From contig CP006977.1 in assembly GCA_000508305.1 (NCBI GenBank), positions 310,001 through 374,000 of the forward strand: 64,000 nt of DNA, read 5' to 3'. This stretch comes from Sulfolobus acidocaldarius SUSAZ (GTDB taxonomy: Archaea; Thermoproteota; Thermoprotei_A; Sulfolobales; Sulfolobaceae). This document shows, piece by piece, positions 28,266 to 37,376 of this stretch (positions within the stretch are counted from its first letter, which is position 1; every line of letters starts with the position of its first letter). Both the position numbers and the translations under genes were made by a program. The notes under the pieces were generated by a model, which saw only the letters and a program-made list of their open reading frames with translations, was not told where the DNA came from and ran no database searches.

Positions 28266-29264
28266 TTACATCTCTCTCAATTTTAACAATCTAGCCCCTA
28301 CACCTAGGAAGACCATAGTTAAGATGATAATCGTGATCAAGTAGATAGGATCTGGTAACACGTTAAACACTATTGCCTGCCTAACCACGTCATTAACAAT
28401 TGAAACTGGCTGGTACCGGGCAATTAAACCTAAAACTGATGGGAATATTGATGACGAGTAGAAAGCATTACTTATGAACATAAGTGGGAAAACAATAAAT
28501 GTAGGAACAACATTAGCTAAGAAGATCTTATCCTTAGGAGTCAAACCTAATATTATGGCACCAAGACCAGAAAACATCAACGTCGAGAGAATCAGTACTC
28601 CCAAGAACTCTAATATCGAAACAGGAGTGAAGCCCAATATTAATCCTAAACCTAACACAACAATAGAGGATAAGATAGTAATGAGAACCTCGTAGATCAT
28701 TAAAGATAATACCCATTCATAGTCACGTAATGGTGAAGAAGCTAATCTATCTACAAGTCTATCCCTATAATAACCTGACCCTACACCAGTGACACCAAAT
28801 ATACCATTAGATAAAGCTATTACCCCAATGACACCAGAAATCTCGTATGCTACTGGAGTATTTCTGGTTAAGATAAGTTGAGAACTAAATATACTAGTTT
28901 GATTTGTGTAGTATGAATTTAGATAAGACTGAAGTAAAGGGACATATTCTTGTTCTAGTTGATTATAGTAAACATTTTTAGACGTTAAGTTGATAAAAAT
29001 TACAGGCTCATACTTGACTGTAGAGGGAGAGCCACCAATATAAGCTGTAAATAGTCCTGACGCATTAACGTATTTTCCAACCTTCTGAGCGTTTTCACCA
29101 GTCAAATACACTGTAGCATGAGGTTGAAACGCGTTCCCCAATAGTGAAAACACCAGGGCTAAAATCAACGGGAAAAATATCACAAAACCTAAAGTAACTC
29201 TACTACTTAAGTTGTCCTTAACTATAGCTCTAGTAGTCGGAATTACGTTTCTCAACACTTTCAC
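28266..29264 (-). CDS. ABC-2 type transporter permease
   Basis: 332 residues: one N-terminal membrane segment (about 24-45), a large external loop (about 46-150) with several sequons, then five clustered segments, the ABC-2 layout. It forms an exporter with the ATPase upstream, whose 3' end it overlaps by 35 bases. The start is GTG; GGGTGA immediately before suggests GTG at 29258 (V3) as an alternative. The substrate is unknown; such two-gene exporters move lipids, drugs or glycans. Confidence 0.83.
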   Translation of the reverse strand: MKVLRNVIPTTRAIVKDNLSSRVTLGFVIFFPLILALVFSLLGNAFQPHATVYLTGENAQKVGKYVNASGLFTAYIGGSPSTVKYEPVIFINLTSKNVYYNQLEQEYVPLLQSYLNSYYTNQTSIFSSQLILTRNTPVAYEISGVIGVIALSNGIFGVTGVGSGYYRDRLVDRLASSPLRDYEWVLSLMIYEVLITILSSIVVLGLGLILGFTPVSILEFLGVLILSTLMFSGLGAIILGLTPKDKIFLANVVPTFIVFPLMFISNAFYSSSIFPSVLGLIARYQPVSIVNDVVRQAIVFNVLPDPIYLITIIILTMVFLGVGARLLKLREM

Positions 29265-29979
29265 CCTTTAATTCTCTCATTAACTCGAGATAAGCATCTT
29301 CCAAGGAGGAACTATTAAATTCATTTACCAACTCCCTGGGAGAAGTCTCCTTAATCATTTTCCCCTTATAAATAACTACAACCCTATCTGCTAACTTTTC
29401 AGCTTCATCTAAATAATGGGTGGCAAGAAATATTGTAATTTTCTTCTCCTTTAGAACTCTAATAATATCCCACATCTTTCTCCTTGACTCAGGATCTAGT
29501 CCAACAGTAGGTTCGTCCAGGAACACAATCTTTGGATTACCAACTATACCACAGGCTATAGCTACTCTCCTCTTTAATCCCCCAGATAAATTCCTGAATC
29601 TCTTCTTCTCGTGTTCTTTTAAATCTAAAAGTTCTAAAACCTCTTCGACCTTATTCTTGGCTCTATAAAGTGAGGCAAAGTACTCAATATTCTCTCTCAC
29701 AGTTAAATCAGCAAAACCTTGAAATTCCTGTGGTACACTACTTACCATTTCTCTTATCTTCCTACACTCCTTAGGAACTTCATAGCCTAAAATTACAACC
29801 TTACCCTTAGTTGGCTTTAACACACATGAGAGGATTTTTACTGTGGTCGTCTTTCCAGCTCCATTGGGACCTAGAATTGTAAAAACCTCTCCCTCATTGA
29901 CATTAAATGATATCCCCCTCAAAGCCTCTATTCCACCTTTATAAACTTTCCATAAATCTTCAATAGTTATAATACTCAT
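29230..29979 (-). CDS. ABC transporter ATPase
   Basis: 249-residue nucleotide-binding subunit. Walker A is GPNGAGKTT (about 37-45), the Q-loop lies in SSVPQEFQ, the signature is LSGGLKRR, Walker B is IVFLDEPTVGLDP and the switch His is in ATHYLDEAE. The DrrA-like C-terminal extension is short. The next gene is its permease. The start is supported by a TATA-like CATAATAG at about 30002-30009, which overlaps the first codon of the divergent AIR-synthase-like gene. Confidence 0.92.
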   Translation of the reverse strand: MSIITIEDLWKVYKGGIEALRGISFNVNEGEVFTILGPNGAGKTTTVKILSCVLKPTKGKVVILGYEVPKECRKIREMVSSVPQEFQGFADLTVRENIEYFASLYRAKNKVEEVLELLDLKEHEKKRFRNLSGGLKRRVAIACGIVGNPKIVFLDEPTVGLDPESRRKMWDIIRVLKEKKITIFLATHYLDEAEKLADRVVVIYKGKMIKETSPRELVNEFNSSSLEDAYLELMRELKGESVEKRNSDY

Positions 29980-30009
29980 ATACTTAGCATGAGTTAGGGA
30001 AACTATTAT
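29980..30009. promoter_or_regulatory. 28-base divergent promoter, ABC exporter and AIR-synthase-like gene
   Basis: The starts at 29979 (minus) and 30008 (plus) are 28 bases apart. TCATATACTT ahead of 30008 by about 26 bases covers the ATPase start codon, and ACTATTATG ahead of 29979 by about 26 bases covers the start codon of the other gene. The two core promoters interleave and should exclude each other. Confidence 0.5.
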
Positions 30010-30949
30010 GCGTTTCGGAAAATTAAACCCTAAAGCTTTCCTTCACAAACTACCCATAGGGAATTGTGTAGTATGCCCAGGCATAGGAGAAGATGATGCG
30101 TATGTAAAAGTAGAAGGCGAATATCTTGTTATACATTCTGATCCGATAACAGAAACAGGTAAGGATGCAGGATATTTGTCTGTTGTAGTTGCCTGTAATG
30201 ATGTAAATATGAAAGGGGTTGAATGTAAGTCAATAATTACCACCCTTTTACTTCATGACGAGGAAAGTTTATCCCCTGTTATTGATGGGATAAGTGAGGC
30301 ATGTAACATACTAAAGTGTAAGGTAGTTGGTGGACATACTGAGATAACCAAGGGATTAGACAGAGATATTGTAGTAACTACAGCTTTTTCATTTTCTAAT
30401 CAAGTGTTACGACTCTCAGACGCTAGGGAAAATGACTATATAGTTCTTTTCGGTAACCCCGGAATCGAGGGTACCTGGATTTTGGCAAATGAATATGAGG
30501 ATGAACTGAGTAGACTGGGAGTTAGTAGAAACCTCATTGAAAGAGCCAAGAGATTCAAGTATCTCATTCCAGTTCAGGATAAAGTTATGAAAGTTAAGGA
30601 CTATGCAATATCAATGCATGATGCTACGGAAGGTGGTATTTATCAAGCATTATTGGAAGTGGCTCAAGCTACTAACCTAAGAGTAGTTGTTGAAAAGGAA
30701 AAAATACCTTTACTAGAAGAGACTGTTGAGATCACTAAAGCACTGAATATAAACCCACTCACATTAATTTCGTCTGGCGCCTTCATAGTTATAGCTAGAG
30801 ACTACGAGAAATTGACTCGATTAGGAGGAGTTTTAATAGGTAAACTCAAGAAGGATACACCTGCACTTGAGGTAAATGGTGAAATCTACACTGAGGATTT
30901 TGAAGAGGAGTTGGTAAGGTTTGAAGGCTATAATAATGGCGGGAGGTAA
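30008..30949 (+). CDS. AIR-synthase/HypE-like ATP-dependent enzyme
   Basis: 313 residues of the PurM/ThiL/HypE/SelD superfamily. The N-terminal domain has GIGEDDAYVKVEG and HSDPITETGKDAGYLSVVVACNDVNMKG, and the ATP-site text VVGGHTEITKGL; the C-terminal domain has HDATEGGIYQALLEVA, which most resembles HypE. It lacks the C-terminal Cys that HypE uses for carbamoyl transfer (the end reads EGYNNGGR). A role in cofactor or purine-like phosphorylation is possible. It overlaps the CobY-like gene by 29 bases, so a cobalamin-linked or nucleotide function is worth considering. Confidence 0.72.
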   Translation: MRFGKLNPKAFLHKLPIGNCVVCPGIGEDDAYVKVEGEYLVIHSDPITETGKDAGYLSVVVACNDVNMKGVECKSIITTLLLHDEESLSPVIDGISEACNILKCKVVGGHTEITKGLDRDIVVTTAFSFSNQVLRLSDARENDYIVLFGNPGIEGTWILANEYEDELSRLGVSRNLIERAKRFKYLIPVQDKVMKVKDYAISMHDATEGGIYQALLEVAQATNLRVVVEKEKIPLLEETVEITKALNINPLTLISSGAFIVIARDYEKLTRLGGVLIGKLKKDTPALEVNGEIYTEDFEEELVRFEGYNNGGR

Positions 30950-31412
30950 GGGAAGTAGAATATCCCCATATAAACCAATTCTAGAAATATGTGGTTATCC
31001 TATGTACTATTGGGTTTATAGAAGTCTGAGAGAGTTTGCAGAGGAGATATACCTTGCAATTACCCCTTGGAGTTCCCTTATCTTCTCAGAAATTCCTAAG
31101 GTCATTACATATGGTAATGGTTATGAGAATGATGTTATCGAAGCTGTTAGACAAGTAGGATTTCCTGTTATAGTCTCACCTTCTGATACGCCCTTAATTC
31201 CTAAACACGTGTTTATGAAACTGATTAGTGACTGTAGGGCTCAAATCTGCTCCATTAAAGACGTAAAAGACTACGTAGGAATTAGCCTGTGGAAATCTTT
31301 GAAGTTAAACGAGTACCAGGATATACTAGTTGAGGAAGAAATCCTAAATGTAAACACTCCTGAAGATTATAGGAAAGTCAAAAATATATGTAACAATATA
31401 GATAAAAAGTAA
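30921..31412 (+). CDS. cobY: CobY-like nucleotidyltransferase (adenosylcobinamide-phosphate guanylyltransferase)
   Basis: 163 residues with the nucleotidyltransferase loop IIMAGGKGSR at the start and PSDTPLIP as the metal-binding DxP site. Size and the ending LNVNTPEDYRKV fit archaeal CobY, which attaches GMP to adenosylcobinamide phosphate in the nucleotide-loop pathway. CobS and CbiB, which act after and before it, are also in this window. MobA-like relatives are an alternative. The start is TTG, giving the expected N-terminus, and overlaps the upstream gene by 29 bases. Confidence 0.7.
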   Translation: MKAIIMAGGKGSRISPYKPILEICGYPMYYWVYRSLREFAEEIYLAITPWSSLIFSEIPKVITYGNGYENDVIEAVRQVGFPVIVSPSDTPLIPKHVFMKLISDCRAQICSIKDVKDYVGISLWKSLKLNEYQDILVEEEILNVNTPEDYRKVKNICNNIDKK

Positions 31413-32158
31413 TGGCTAATAGAATTATAGTCTTCTTTCCGGTCAGGGGAATTACAGCGATTCTTTACGTATTCCTCGCCTTATTTCTGTTCATTGTCTC
31501 ACTTAGTTACTTCACCTATCTATTTAGACTAATAGGACTCTCCCATGGACTAGCATTCGTTTTCTCTTCTTTATTAACAATCTTCAGCTTTTTATTCAGC
31601 TCCGTGAATATTGTTATCAAAGAGGTTCAAAGGGAAAGAGAGCTAGTACCAGAAGTAGATGTAGTTTATGTATTTGGAATCCCTCTTCCTGTTACAAGGT
31701 TATCCATAAAGCCTAGGAAAACATTGATAGCAATTAATGTGGGAGGATGCTTAATTCCCTTAATAATCTCGATTCTACTAATATACTTTGCTTTCCATAA
31801 TTTACACAACACAATACTTCTCGTTATAGACGTTATAATCCTGATTGCAGCCTCCAAATACTTTTCAAAAGTCATGGAAGGTGTAGGAGTAGTTATGAAT
31901 CCTTTAATTCCGCCAATTATTGCTGGGGTTTTCAGTGTTTTACTCTTTCTACATAACCCTTATCTAGTTCCTATATCGGCATATATCAGTAGTGTATTTG
32001 GCACACTAATTGGAGCAGATTTGCTTAATATAAGAAGTATACTAGAAGCTAACCCTCAAATTGTTAGCATAGGAGGAATGGGAACATTTGACGGAATATT
32101 CCTGTCAGGCTTATTCTCTATAATTATAGGAGAACTCCTTTTAGCCCTAATTATCTAA
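31412..32158 (+). CDS. DUF1614 integral membrane protein
   Basis: 248 residues with seven or eight hydrophobic segments. Conserved text of DUF1614 is visible: INVGGCLIPLIIS, VVMNPLIPPIIAG, SVFGTLIGADLLN and SIGGMGTFDGIFLSG. The function is unknown. Its ATG overlaps the stop of the CobY-like gene by one base (TAATG), so it belongs to the same operon and could be linked to cobalt or cobinamide handling; that is inference. The 3' end overlaps the convergent gene by eight bases. Confidence 0.78.
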   Translation: MANRIIVFFPVRGITAILYVFLALFLFIVSLSYFTYLFRLIGLSHGLAFVFSSLLTIFSFLFSSVNIVIKEVQRERELVPEVDVVYVFGIPLPVTRLSIKPRKTLIAINVGGCLIPLIISILLIYFAFHNLHNTILLVIDVIILIAASKYFSKVMEGVGVVMNPLIPPIIAGVFSVLLFLHNPYLVPISAYISSVFGTLIGADLLNIRSILEANPQIVSIGGMGTFDGIFLSGLFSIIIGELLLALII

Positions 32159-32438
32159 ACCTAAGTGGTTCTCCTCTCCTGGTCTTTATCTCAGCTATAC
32201 CTTCCTTTCCCTCCTTATATCTCATCTTAACCTTTCCACCTTCAAAGACAGCTTCAATATATCTAATATCCTCATCATCCCATCTAGCGTATTCTATAAT
32301 GTCACCTAGCTCAAACTTTTCAGAAATATACCTCAGCATCCTTAATTCATAGTCCCTTATTGGCTCTCTTCTTTTAGGTGTTGTAAAAGCGTATAGTCTT
32401 CTCACAATTATTACTCTTTGGTCATACCTAATAAGCAT
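32151..32438 (-). CDS. Small unknown basic protein, 95 aa
   Basis: I do not recognise a family. Very rich in Arg, Glu and Tyr (VIIVRRLYAF, RRGEPLRFR at the end), soluble and beta-rich in the second half (YIEAVFEGGKVKMRY). It follows cbiF after six bases and so is the last gene of the corrin-synthesis run, which may be chance read-through rather than a functional link. Confidence 0.6.
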   Translation of the reverse strand: MLIRYDQRVIIVRRLYAFTTPKRREPIRDYELRMLRYISEKFELGDIIEYARWDDEDIRYIEAVFEGGKVKMRYKEGKEGIAEIKTRRGEPLRFR

Positions 32439-32444
32439 ACCGTT

Positions 32445-33242
32445 TTATGCTTCATCAACCACTTTCTTTTTCGGTCTAAATGAATGCGCATGGGAAGGAT
32501 CGTATACACTAGACCTTATTTGATCCTTGTATCTACTTGGATCCGCAACCTTACCCACAATAATCATACTGCCCTTCGTCAACTTTTCAGCCTTAACTTT
32601 CTGAGCTATATCACCAACTGTTCCTTTGAGTATCTTCTGCTCTGGCCACGTTGCTTTGTACACTACAATCACTGGCATATCGTCAGGTACTCCCCCCTCT
32701 TTCAGTTCCCTGACTACCTTATCTATGAGTTGAACACCTGTATATATTGCCATTGAAGCGCCTTTCATAAGAAAAGGTGCATAGTCTTTTATTGAACCCT
32801 CCATCGGAACTGCACCGGAAGCTCTTGTAATAATGACTGTTTGTGAAATCTTAGGTAAGGTCAACTCAATACCTAGAACACTTGCGGTTGCTATTGCAGC
32901 AGTTATCCCGGGAACCAATTCATAAGGTACTCCTGCATCTTGAAGAGCCCAAATCTCCTCTATAAGGGCGCCATATATGGAAAAGTCTCCAGATTTTAAC
33001 CTAGCTATTAACTTTCCCTCATTGGCTTTCTTTATCATTATATCAGTTATCTCCTCCAAAGTTAAGCTTGCTGTATTTACTATCTCAGCGTCCTTCCTAG
33101 CCCACTTTAACACTTGAGGATTAACTAATGATCCAGCGTAAAGTACTACATCAGCGTCCTCTATAACGTTTTTAGCTCTTACAGTAATAAGTTCAGGATC
33201 TCCAGGACCTGCACCTATGAAAACAACTTTACCCTTTTTCAT
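32445..33242 (-). CDS. cbiF: Cobalt-precorrin-4 C11-methyltransferase
   Basis: 265-residue SAM-dependent methylase of the CobM/CbiF type. The P-loop GAGPGDPELITVRA and the LVPGITAAIATAS and YTGVQLIDKV segments mark the precorrin methylase family; the sequence RLKSGDFSIYGAL with KISQTVIITRASG is the pattern I associate with CbiF. It methylates C11 in the anaerobic corrin pathway. A C-terminal extension of about 20 basic residues (SFRPKKK) is unusual. Overlaps cbiL by 14 bases. Confidence 0.9.
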   Translation of the reverse strand: MKKGKVVFIGAGPGDPELITVRAKNVIEDADVVLYAGSLVNPQVLKWARKDAEIVNTASLTLEEITDIMIKKANEGKLIARLKSGDFSIYGALIEEIWALQDAGVPYELVPGITAAIATASVLGIELTLPKISQTVIITRASGAVPMEGSIKDYAPFLMKGASMAIYTGVQLIDKVVRELKEGGVPDDMPVIVVYKATWPEQKILKGTVGDIAQKVKAEKLTKGSMIIVGKVADPSRYKDQIRSSVYDPSHAHSFRPKKKVVDEA

Positions 33243-33900
33243 TATTTCTCACCCTACATATTAACATTGAAAAATAATCTTTATCGTACTCATTTTCACT
33301 CCACGGTATAACCTTCTCCCCGTCTAAATAACACCTCCTAGCATACAGAAGATCATATTCATCTTTAAGTTCCTCCGATATTTTATCCAAGTTCTCATTA
33401 CCTTTTAATACTATAATGGTCTCAAAGTCCTGTTTAACCTTTGAAATCAGATCTAATCGGTCAGCGGGAATAATTGCTATAGCCTCATTTCCCTGGGCTA
33501 AAGGCATGAAAGCCTTTGAAGCACATGCAGTTATAGACGAAACACCAGGAACAATTTCAACACTATTAAAACACCCAAGATAATTACTTACCCTAAAAAA
33601 TGTACTGTAAAGAGAGGGGTCTCCAAGGGTAACAAAAGCTGAAAGAGACTTAGATTTACTACAAATTTCCTCTCCTATTCTTTCCAAATCCTTTGGGTTG
33701 ACATCCTTTTTCATTGGAAAACCCAAAGTGACTATCTCTGCCTTACTGTACTTCTCCACTATACTCAAGGCTAAGCTCCTATTAGTGCCAGTCGAATAGG
33801 GTACAAAAACGACCTCAGCCTTACTTAGAATTTCCGAACCCCTTACTGTTATCAGATTTGGATCTCCAGGACCTAAACCTATAACATATAACTGTCTCAT
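33229..33900 (-). CDS. cbiL: Cobalt-precorrin-2 C20-methyltransferase
   Basis: 223-residue methylase opening with VIGLGPGDPNLITVRG; the motifs VTLGDPSLYSTF and EIVPGVSSITACASKA are typical of CobI/CbiL, the enzyme that methylates C20. The ATG overlaps the stop of cbiT (ATGA). Coupling through the cbi run suggests one polycistronic mRNA. Confidence 0.87.
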   Translation of the reverse strand: MRQLYVIGLGPGDPNLITVRGSEILSKAEVVFVPYSTGTNRSLALSIVEKYSKAEIVTLGFPMKKDVNPKDLERIGEEICSKSKSLSAFVTLGDPSLYSTFFRVSNYLGCFNSVEIVPGVSSITACASKAFMPLAQGNEAIAIIPADRLDLISKVKQDFETIIVLKGNENLDKISEELKDEYDLLYARRCYLDGEKVIPWSENEYDKDYFSMLICRVRNNEKG

Positions 33901-34475
33901 TTTTTCTCACCATATATTATGAAAATTGGGTTTCTTGAAATCATAGCATATCCCTTGCTCGTTTTCATTCCTTTTGCAACTATTACTTCAATCACTTCAG
34001 CCTTATAGCCTAATTCGCTGAGTGTATGTAAAGCCTTTACTGCACTTTCAATCAGAATGGCATCAAGGACAATCATACCTCCCCTTTTAATCTTTTCACT
34101 GACAACAGGTATGATCTCTTCTAACCTTTCAGTACCACCTATAAATGCAGAGTCAAGTTCATCATTTATTTTATTCAATACCTCTGGTGCTTCACCCTCA
34201 ATAATCTCCACGTTTTTAAGGGAGAATTTCTCAACATTTTTCCGCGTAAGTTCTACAGCCTGAGGATCCCTCTCAACAGCATACACTTTACCCTTCTCTC
34301 CAACAATTAGTCCTGCCTCTACAGAAACACTACCTGTTCCACTGCCCACATCTAGGAATTTTGCTCCGTAGAATAGCCTAGCCTTTGAAAGGGCTAAAAC
34401 TCTAATTTCCTCCTTAGTCATAGGGATCTTCTCTTCTCTTATAAATTCCTCATCAGAAATACCTGGGACTCTCAT
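33897..34475 (-). CDS. cbiT: Cobalt-precorrin-6B C15-methyltransferase (decarboxylating)
   Basis: 192 residues, a class I methyltransferase unlike the other corrin methylases. The SAM motif is FLDVGSGTGSVSVEAG; AVERDPQAVELTRKN follows, and FIGGTERLEEI is the CbiT signature. The opening PGISDEEFIREEKIPMTKEEIR is also characteristic. It methylates C15 and removes the ring-C acetate carboxyl. The ATG overlaps the cbiD stop (ATGA) with Shine-Dalgarno GGTGA three bases before. Confidence 0.92.
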   Translation of the reverse strand: MRVPGISDEEFIREEKIPMTKEEIRVLALSKARLFYGAKFLDVGSGTGSVSVEAGLIVGEKGKVYAVERDPQAVELTRKNVEKFSLKNVEIIEGEAPEVLNKINDELDSAFIGGTERLEEIIPVVSEKIKRGGMIVLDAILIESAVKALHTLSELGYKAEVIEVIVAKGMKTSKGYAMISRNPIFIIYGEKK

Positions 34476-35518
34476 ACTTCACCACTCTTAGCCATAATTT
34501 TACCATCCTCAGAGATAACTATAATACCCAGTTTTAATTTACTCACTCTTTTTAGTTTCTCGAGCGCTCTATCTGATACTACTTTCATAACCTTCTGTCG
34601 TTCTTCATCTGTGAGATATGATAACCCTTCTGAGATGGAAAGGGATTTCACTATTTTTTGAATTTTTTCCAGGGAAATCCCTGCTACTACTGACGAGAAA
34701 GTCAAAGTCTCTAACCTCGCATCACCAAATTTACTGTGAGTGTTTAGCATTCCTGCAGCTACCTTAACGAGTTTTCCAGGTAAACTGACAAGAATCGCGT
34801 GAGAAAACCCTAACTCTTCAGCTACTTTTAACGATGAACCTACGTTATCCCCTATTTTGATGACTTTATCACCGTAAATCTCCCTAGCAAACTTAAAACT
34901 AGTATTTCCTGGAGCAAGAACTAAAGTTTTATTACCTGTACTTTTTACTACACATGCTTCAGACTTTATATGCTCGATATAATCCTCATCACTTACAGGA
35001 TATTCAATTCCTGTAGTACCAAGTATTGAAATACCTCCTTCAACTCCAACTAAAGGGTTCATAGTGTTTCTTGCCAACTCCTCCCCCTTAGGCACATACA
35101 ATTTTACGTAAACACCTGAAGTTACCACTTCTTTTACAGCGTCAATAATCATCTGTTTAGCTATTGGGCTAATGGACTTATCTCCCACATCTCCTTTAAG
35201 TCCAGGTCTGGTTATTGTGCCCACCCCTTCTTCTGCTGTAATGGTTATGGTTTGAGAGTTACTCCTACCTGAACATGCGATAATTTCAAGACCGTCCAGT
35301 ATATCAGGATTGTCCCCAGAAAACTTCTTTGCAGATGCACAAAACTCACTCTCTTTTCTACTGTAATTTCCCACTGATATTTCTAGTCTCAAACCAATAG
35401 GTGTTGGAATGGTAACACTTTTTGGTGTCTCGTTTTTAAGCAAAAAGATAACTGAAGCCTTTGATGCTGCAGCAGCAGTTGCACCAGTAGTTATTCCAAA
35501 TCTCTTAAGTGTTGACAT
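34472..35518 (-). CDS. cbiD: Cobalt-precorrin-5B C1-methyltransferase
   Basis: About 348 residues. FGITTGATAAAASKAS near the start is the CbiD signature; GNTSFKFAREIYGDKVIKIGD and LVSLPGKLVKVAAGMLNTHSKFGDAR follow. It methylates C1 in the anaerobic pathway. The longest frame starts at 35539, but the ATG at 35518 gives the usual N-terminus and a 14-base overlap with cbiH. Confidence 0.92.
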   Translation of the reverse strand: MSTLKRFGITTGATAAAASKASVIFLLKNETPKSVTIPTPIGLRLEISVGNYSRKESEFCASAKKFSGDNPDILDGLEIIACSGRSNSQTITITAEEGVGTITRPGLKGDVGDKSISPIAKQMIIDAVKEVVTSGVYVKLYVPKGEELARNTMNPLVGVEGGISILGTTGIEYPVSDEDYIEHIKSEACVVKSTGNKTLVLAPGNTSFKFAREIYGDKVIKIGDNVGSSLKVAEELGFSHAILVSLPGKLVKVAAGMLNTHSKFGDARLETLTFSSVVAGISLEKIQKIVKSLSISEGLSYLTDEERQKVMKVVSDRALEKLKRVSKLKLGIIVISEDGKIMAKSGEV

Positions 35519-36260
35519 CAAGGCTGTATTTCCTCTCATACCCTCTTGGTGTCAATATTCTATTTCCCCACAAATAGCTATGTGAATTCCCAACAACCAC
35601 TGTAGTAATCATGTTAATTTTATCTTCGTATTCTCTCCAGTTCGAGAGCGTTGTTGTAAATACCTCTTCTGACTCCCTATAAGCACCCTTCACTATTCCC
35701 ACAGGAGTTTCAGGCTTCCTATACTCTGAAATAATCTTCATGGCTCTTTCAAGAAGAGGCTTATTTATAGGGTTATACAGCACTATTACAAAATCTGCCT
35801 CTGCAGCTTTTCTCACCCTGAATAGAATATCCTCTGCAGGAACTAGTAAATCACTCAGACTAATTGAGGCGAAATCCATTGATAGTGGCGAACCAAGTCT
35901 AGAGGCTGCAGCTAAACCTGCAGTAACACCGGGGATTACCTCAAAGTCAACCTGAATTTTATTCTTATACATCATTTCCAAAGTAATTCCAGCCATTCCG
36001 TAAACTTGTGGATCACCACTTGAAATAAGAGAGACAACATTTCCTTCCATTGCTTTTTCCAAGGCTGTTCTAGCCCTATAGATCTCCTCCTTCATTCTGG
36101 CAGTTATGACTTCCTTGCCGTCAGTTAGGTCTTTCACTAGATCGGCATAAGTGGTGTAGGCAACGATTACATTACTCTCCTTTATGGCTTGAACTGCCCT
36201 AATCGTTCTCATCTCTGGTGAACCAGGACCTACGCCTACAATATACAATTTGCCCTTCAT
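35505..36260 (-). CDS. cbiH: Cobalt-precorrin-3 C17-methyltransferase
   Basis: 251-residue corrin methylase with VGVGPGSPEMRTIRAV at the start, ISSGDPQVYGMAGI, VIPGVTAGLAAASRLG, and the DFASISLSDLLVP motif that marks CobJ/CbiH, the ring-contracting C17-methylase. The ATG overlaps the stop of the cbiX-cbiC fusion (ATGA). Confidence 0.91.
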   Translation of the reverse strand: MKGKLYIVGVGPGSPEMRTIRAVQAIKESNVIVAYTTYADLVKDLTDGKEVITARMKEEIYRARTALEKAMEGNVVSLISSGDPQVYGMAGITLEMMYKNKIQVDFEVIPGVTAGLAAASRLGSPLSMDFASISLSDLLVPAEDILFRVRKAAEADFVIVLYNPINKPLLERAMKIISEYRKPETPVGIVKGAYRESEEVFTTTLSNWREYEDKINMITTVVVGNSHSYLWGNRILTPRGYERKYSLDVNT

Positions 36261-37258
36261 ATCCTGACCCTCCTAATTAATTCATTAATTATTGCCACTG
36301 CAATATTACTTCCACCATAACTTCCCCTTACTACTATACATGGTATACCACTTTTTATCAGTTGTTCTTTTACTTCGCTTGCATTAGTAAATCCCGGAGG
36401 AGACGCAACAACTAACGGAATGTCCACCTTTCTTTCCTCATGAATCCTTAACACCTCTAGCAAAGCAGTAGGTGCATTGCCTATTACAACAATCTTTGAT
36501 GAGTTTAGCCCAAGTCTCATTGCAGCTGCAGTTCTGGTTATACCCATTTTTTTAGCTAATTCTGATGAGTTATCAAGGTAATTCTCGACCTGTTCCCACC
36601 TAATACCTGCCTTCACCATTTTAACATCAGTTAGTATTGGTATAGCCGATCTCAAAGCTTCTAGACCACTCCCTATTGCGTCATAAGATATGTATACATG
36701 TTTAGCTAATTCAAAGTTTCCAGATGCGTAGACAGCCCTTGCAATTACCTCCAACTCTTCATCATTAAAAACGCTTAAAATTTCTCTCAATTTCTCTCTT
36801 ATCATGTTCATAGTATTTTCCTCAATCTCCTCAGGGTCTTCAATATAATGACCTTCTTCGACGTCCTTAAATGCGGATTTTATCCTGTAAAAAATTGCAA
36901 GTTTAACTAGTTCAGAATCTGCTAAAGGTTTGGTTATATATGCATAAATCCTTTTTCCATTGTATACTGTTTCACTCCATCTGTAAAAGTCGGAAACGTT
37001 TAATTCGCCCATAATGTCATGGGCTACGTGATTTCCCCTGCCGAGAAATGCTAAGGCAAAAATAAAATGATCATAACCATGTGATAAAAGTTCATTTAAT
37101 CTTGTACGCCAATTAGGTTCAGTGAATTCATTATGTGTTAGATAAACTGGAATTCCCAGTTTCCTTTCAACGTATGTTGTAACCTCTCCCATATCTTCAA
37201 CAAACGTGTTCCTTCTAGAACCATGAGTTAAAATTAAAACTGCAGTATTTTCTCGCAT
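36257..37258 (-). CDS. cbiX-cbiC: Fusion of CbiX cobaltochelatase and CbiC precorrin-8X methylmutase
   Basis: About 333 residues. The first 120 are a short CbiX chelatase: LILTHGSRR carries the metal-binding His12, and FLGRGNHVAHDI supplies the second His site. From about residue 150 the protein is CbiC: TDVKMVKAGIRW, TRTAAAMRLG, VVIGNAPTALLEVLR, PPGFTNASEVKEQL and RGSYGGSNIAVAIINEL. Canonical CbiC has a catalytic His in an (I/V)HAxGD motif; here the text is VYASGNFE, with Tyr and Asn. One chain may therefore load cobalt and do the last ring rearrangement. TATA-like GTTTATATG about 27 bases before the ATG at 37258 supports this start over 37279. Confidence 0.85.
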   Translation of the reverse strand: MRENTAVLILTHGSRRNTFVEDMGEVTTYVERKLGIPVYLTHNEFTEPNWRTRLNELLSHGYDHFIFALAFLGRGNHVAHDIMGELNVSDFYRWSETVYNGKRIYAYITKPLADSELVKLAIFYRIKSAFKDVEEGHYIEDPEEIEENTMNMIREKLREILSVFNDEELEVIARAVYASGNFELAKHVYISYDAIGSGLEALRSAIPILTDVKMVKAGIRWEQVENYLDNSSELAKKMGITRTAAAMRLGLNSSKIVVIGNAPTALLEVLRIHEERKVDIPLVVASPPGFTNASEVKEQLIKSGIPCIVVRGSYGGSNIAVAIINELIRRVRI

Positions 37259-37279
37259 TATGATGGATAGGGTATCCAA

Positions 37280-37290
37280 ACATATAAACT
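37280..37290 (-). promoter_or_regulatory. TATA box of the cbiX-cbiC...cbiF operon
   Basis: AGTTTATATGT on the minus strand, centred about 27 bases before the ATG at 37258. It indicates a leaderless start and an operon running from here to about 32151. Confidence 0.55.
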
Positions 37291-37376
37291 TATGGCACCG
37301 ACACGAATCTCTATAAAACTAAAATCGGAAGCAACCATTTATAAAGCATCATAGATTACATTAGTTACGTTAAGAC

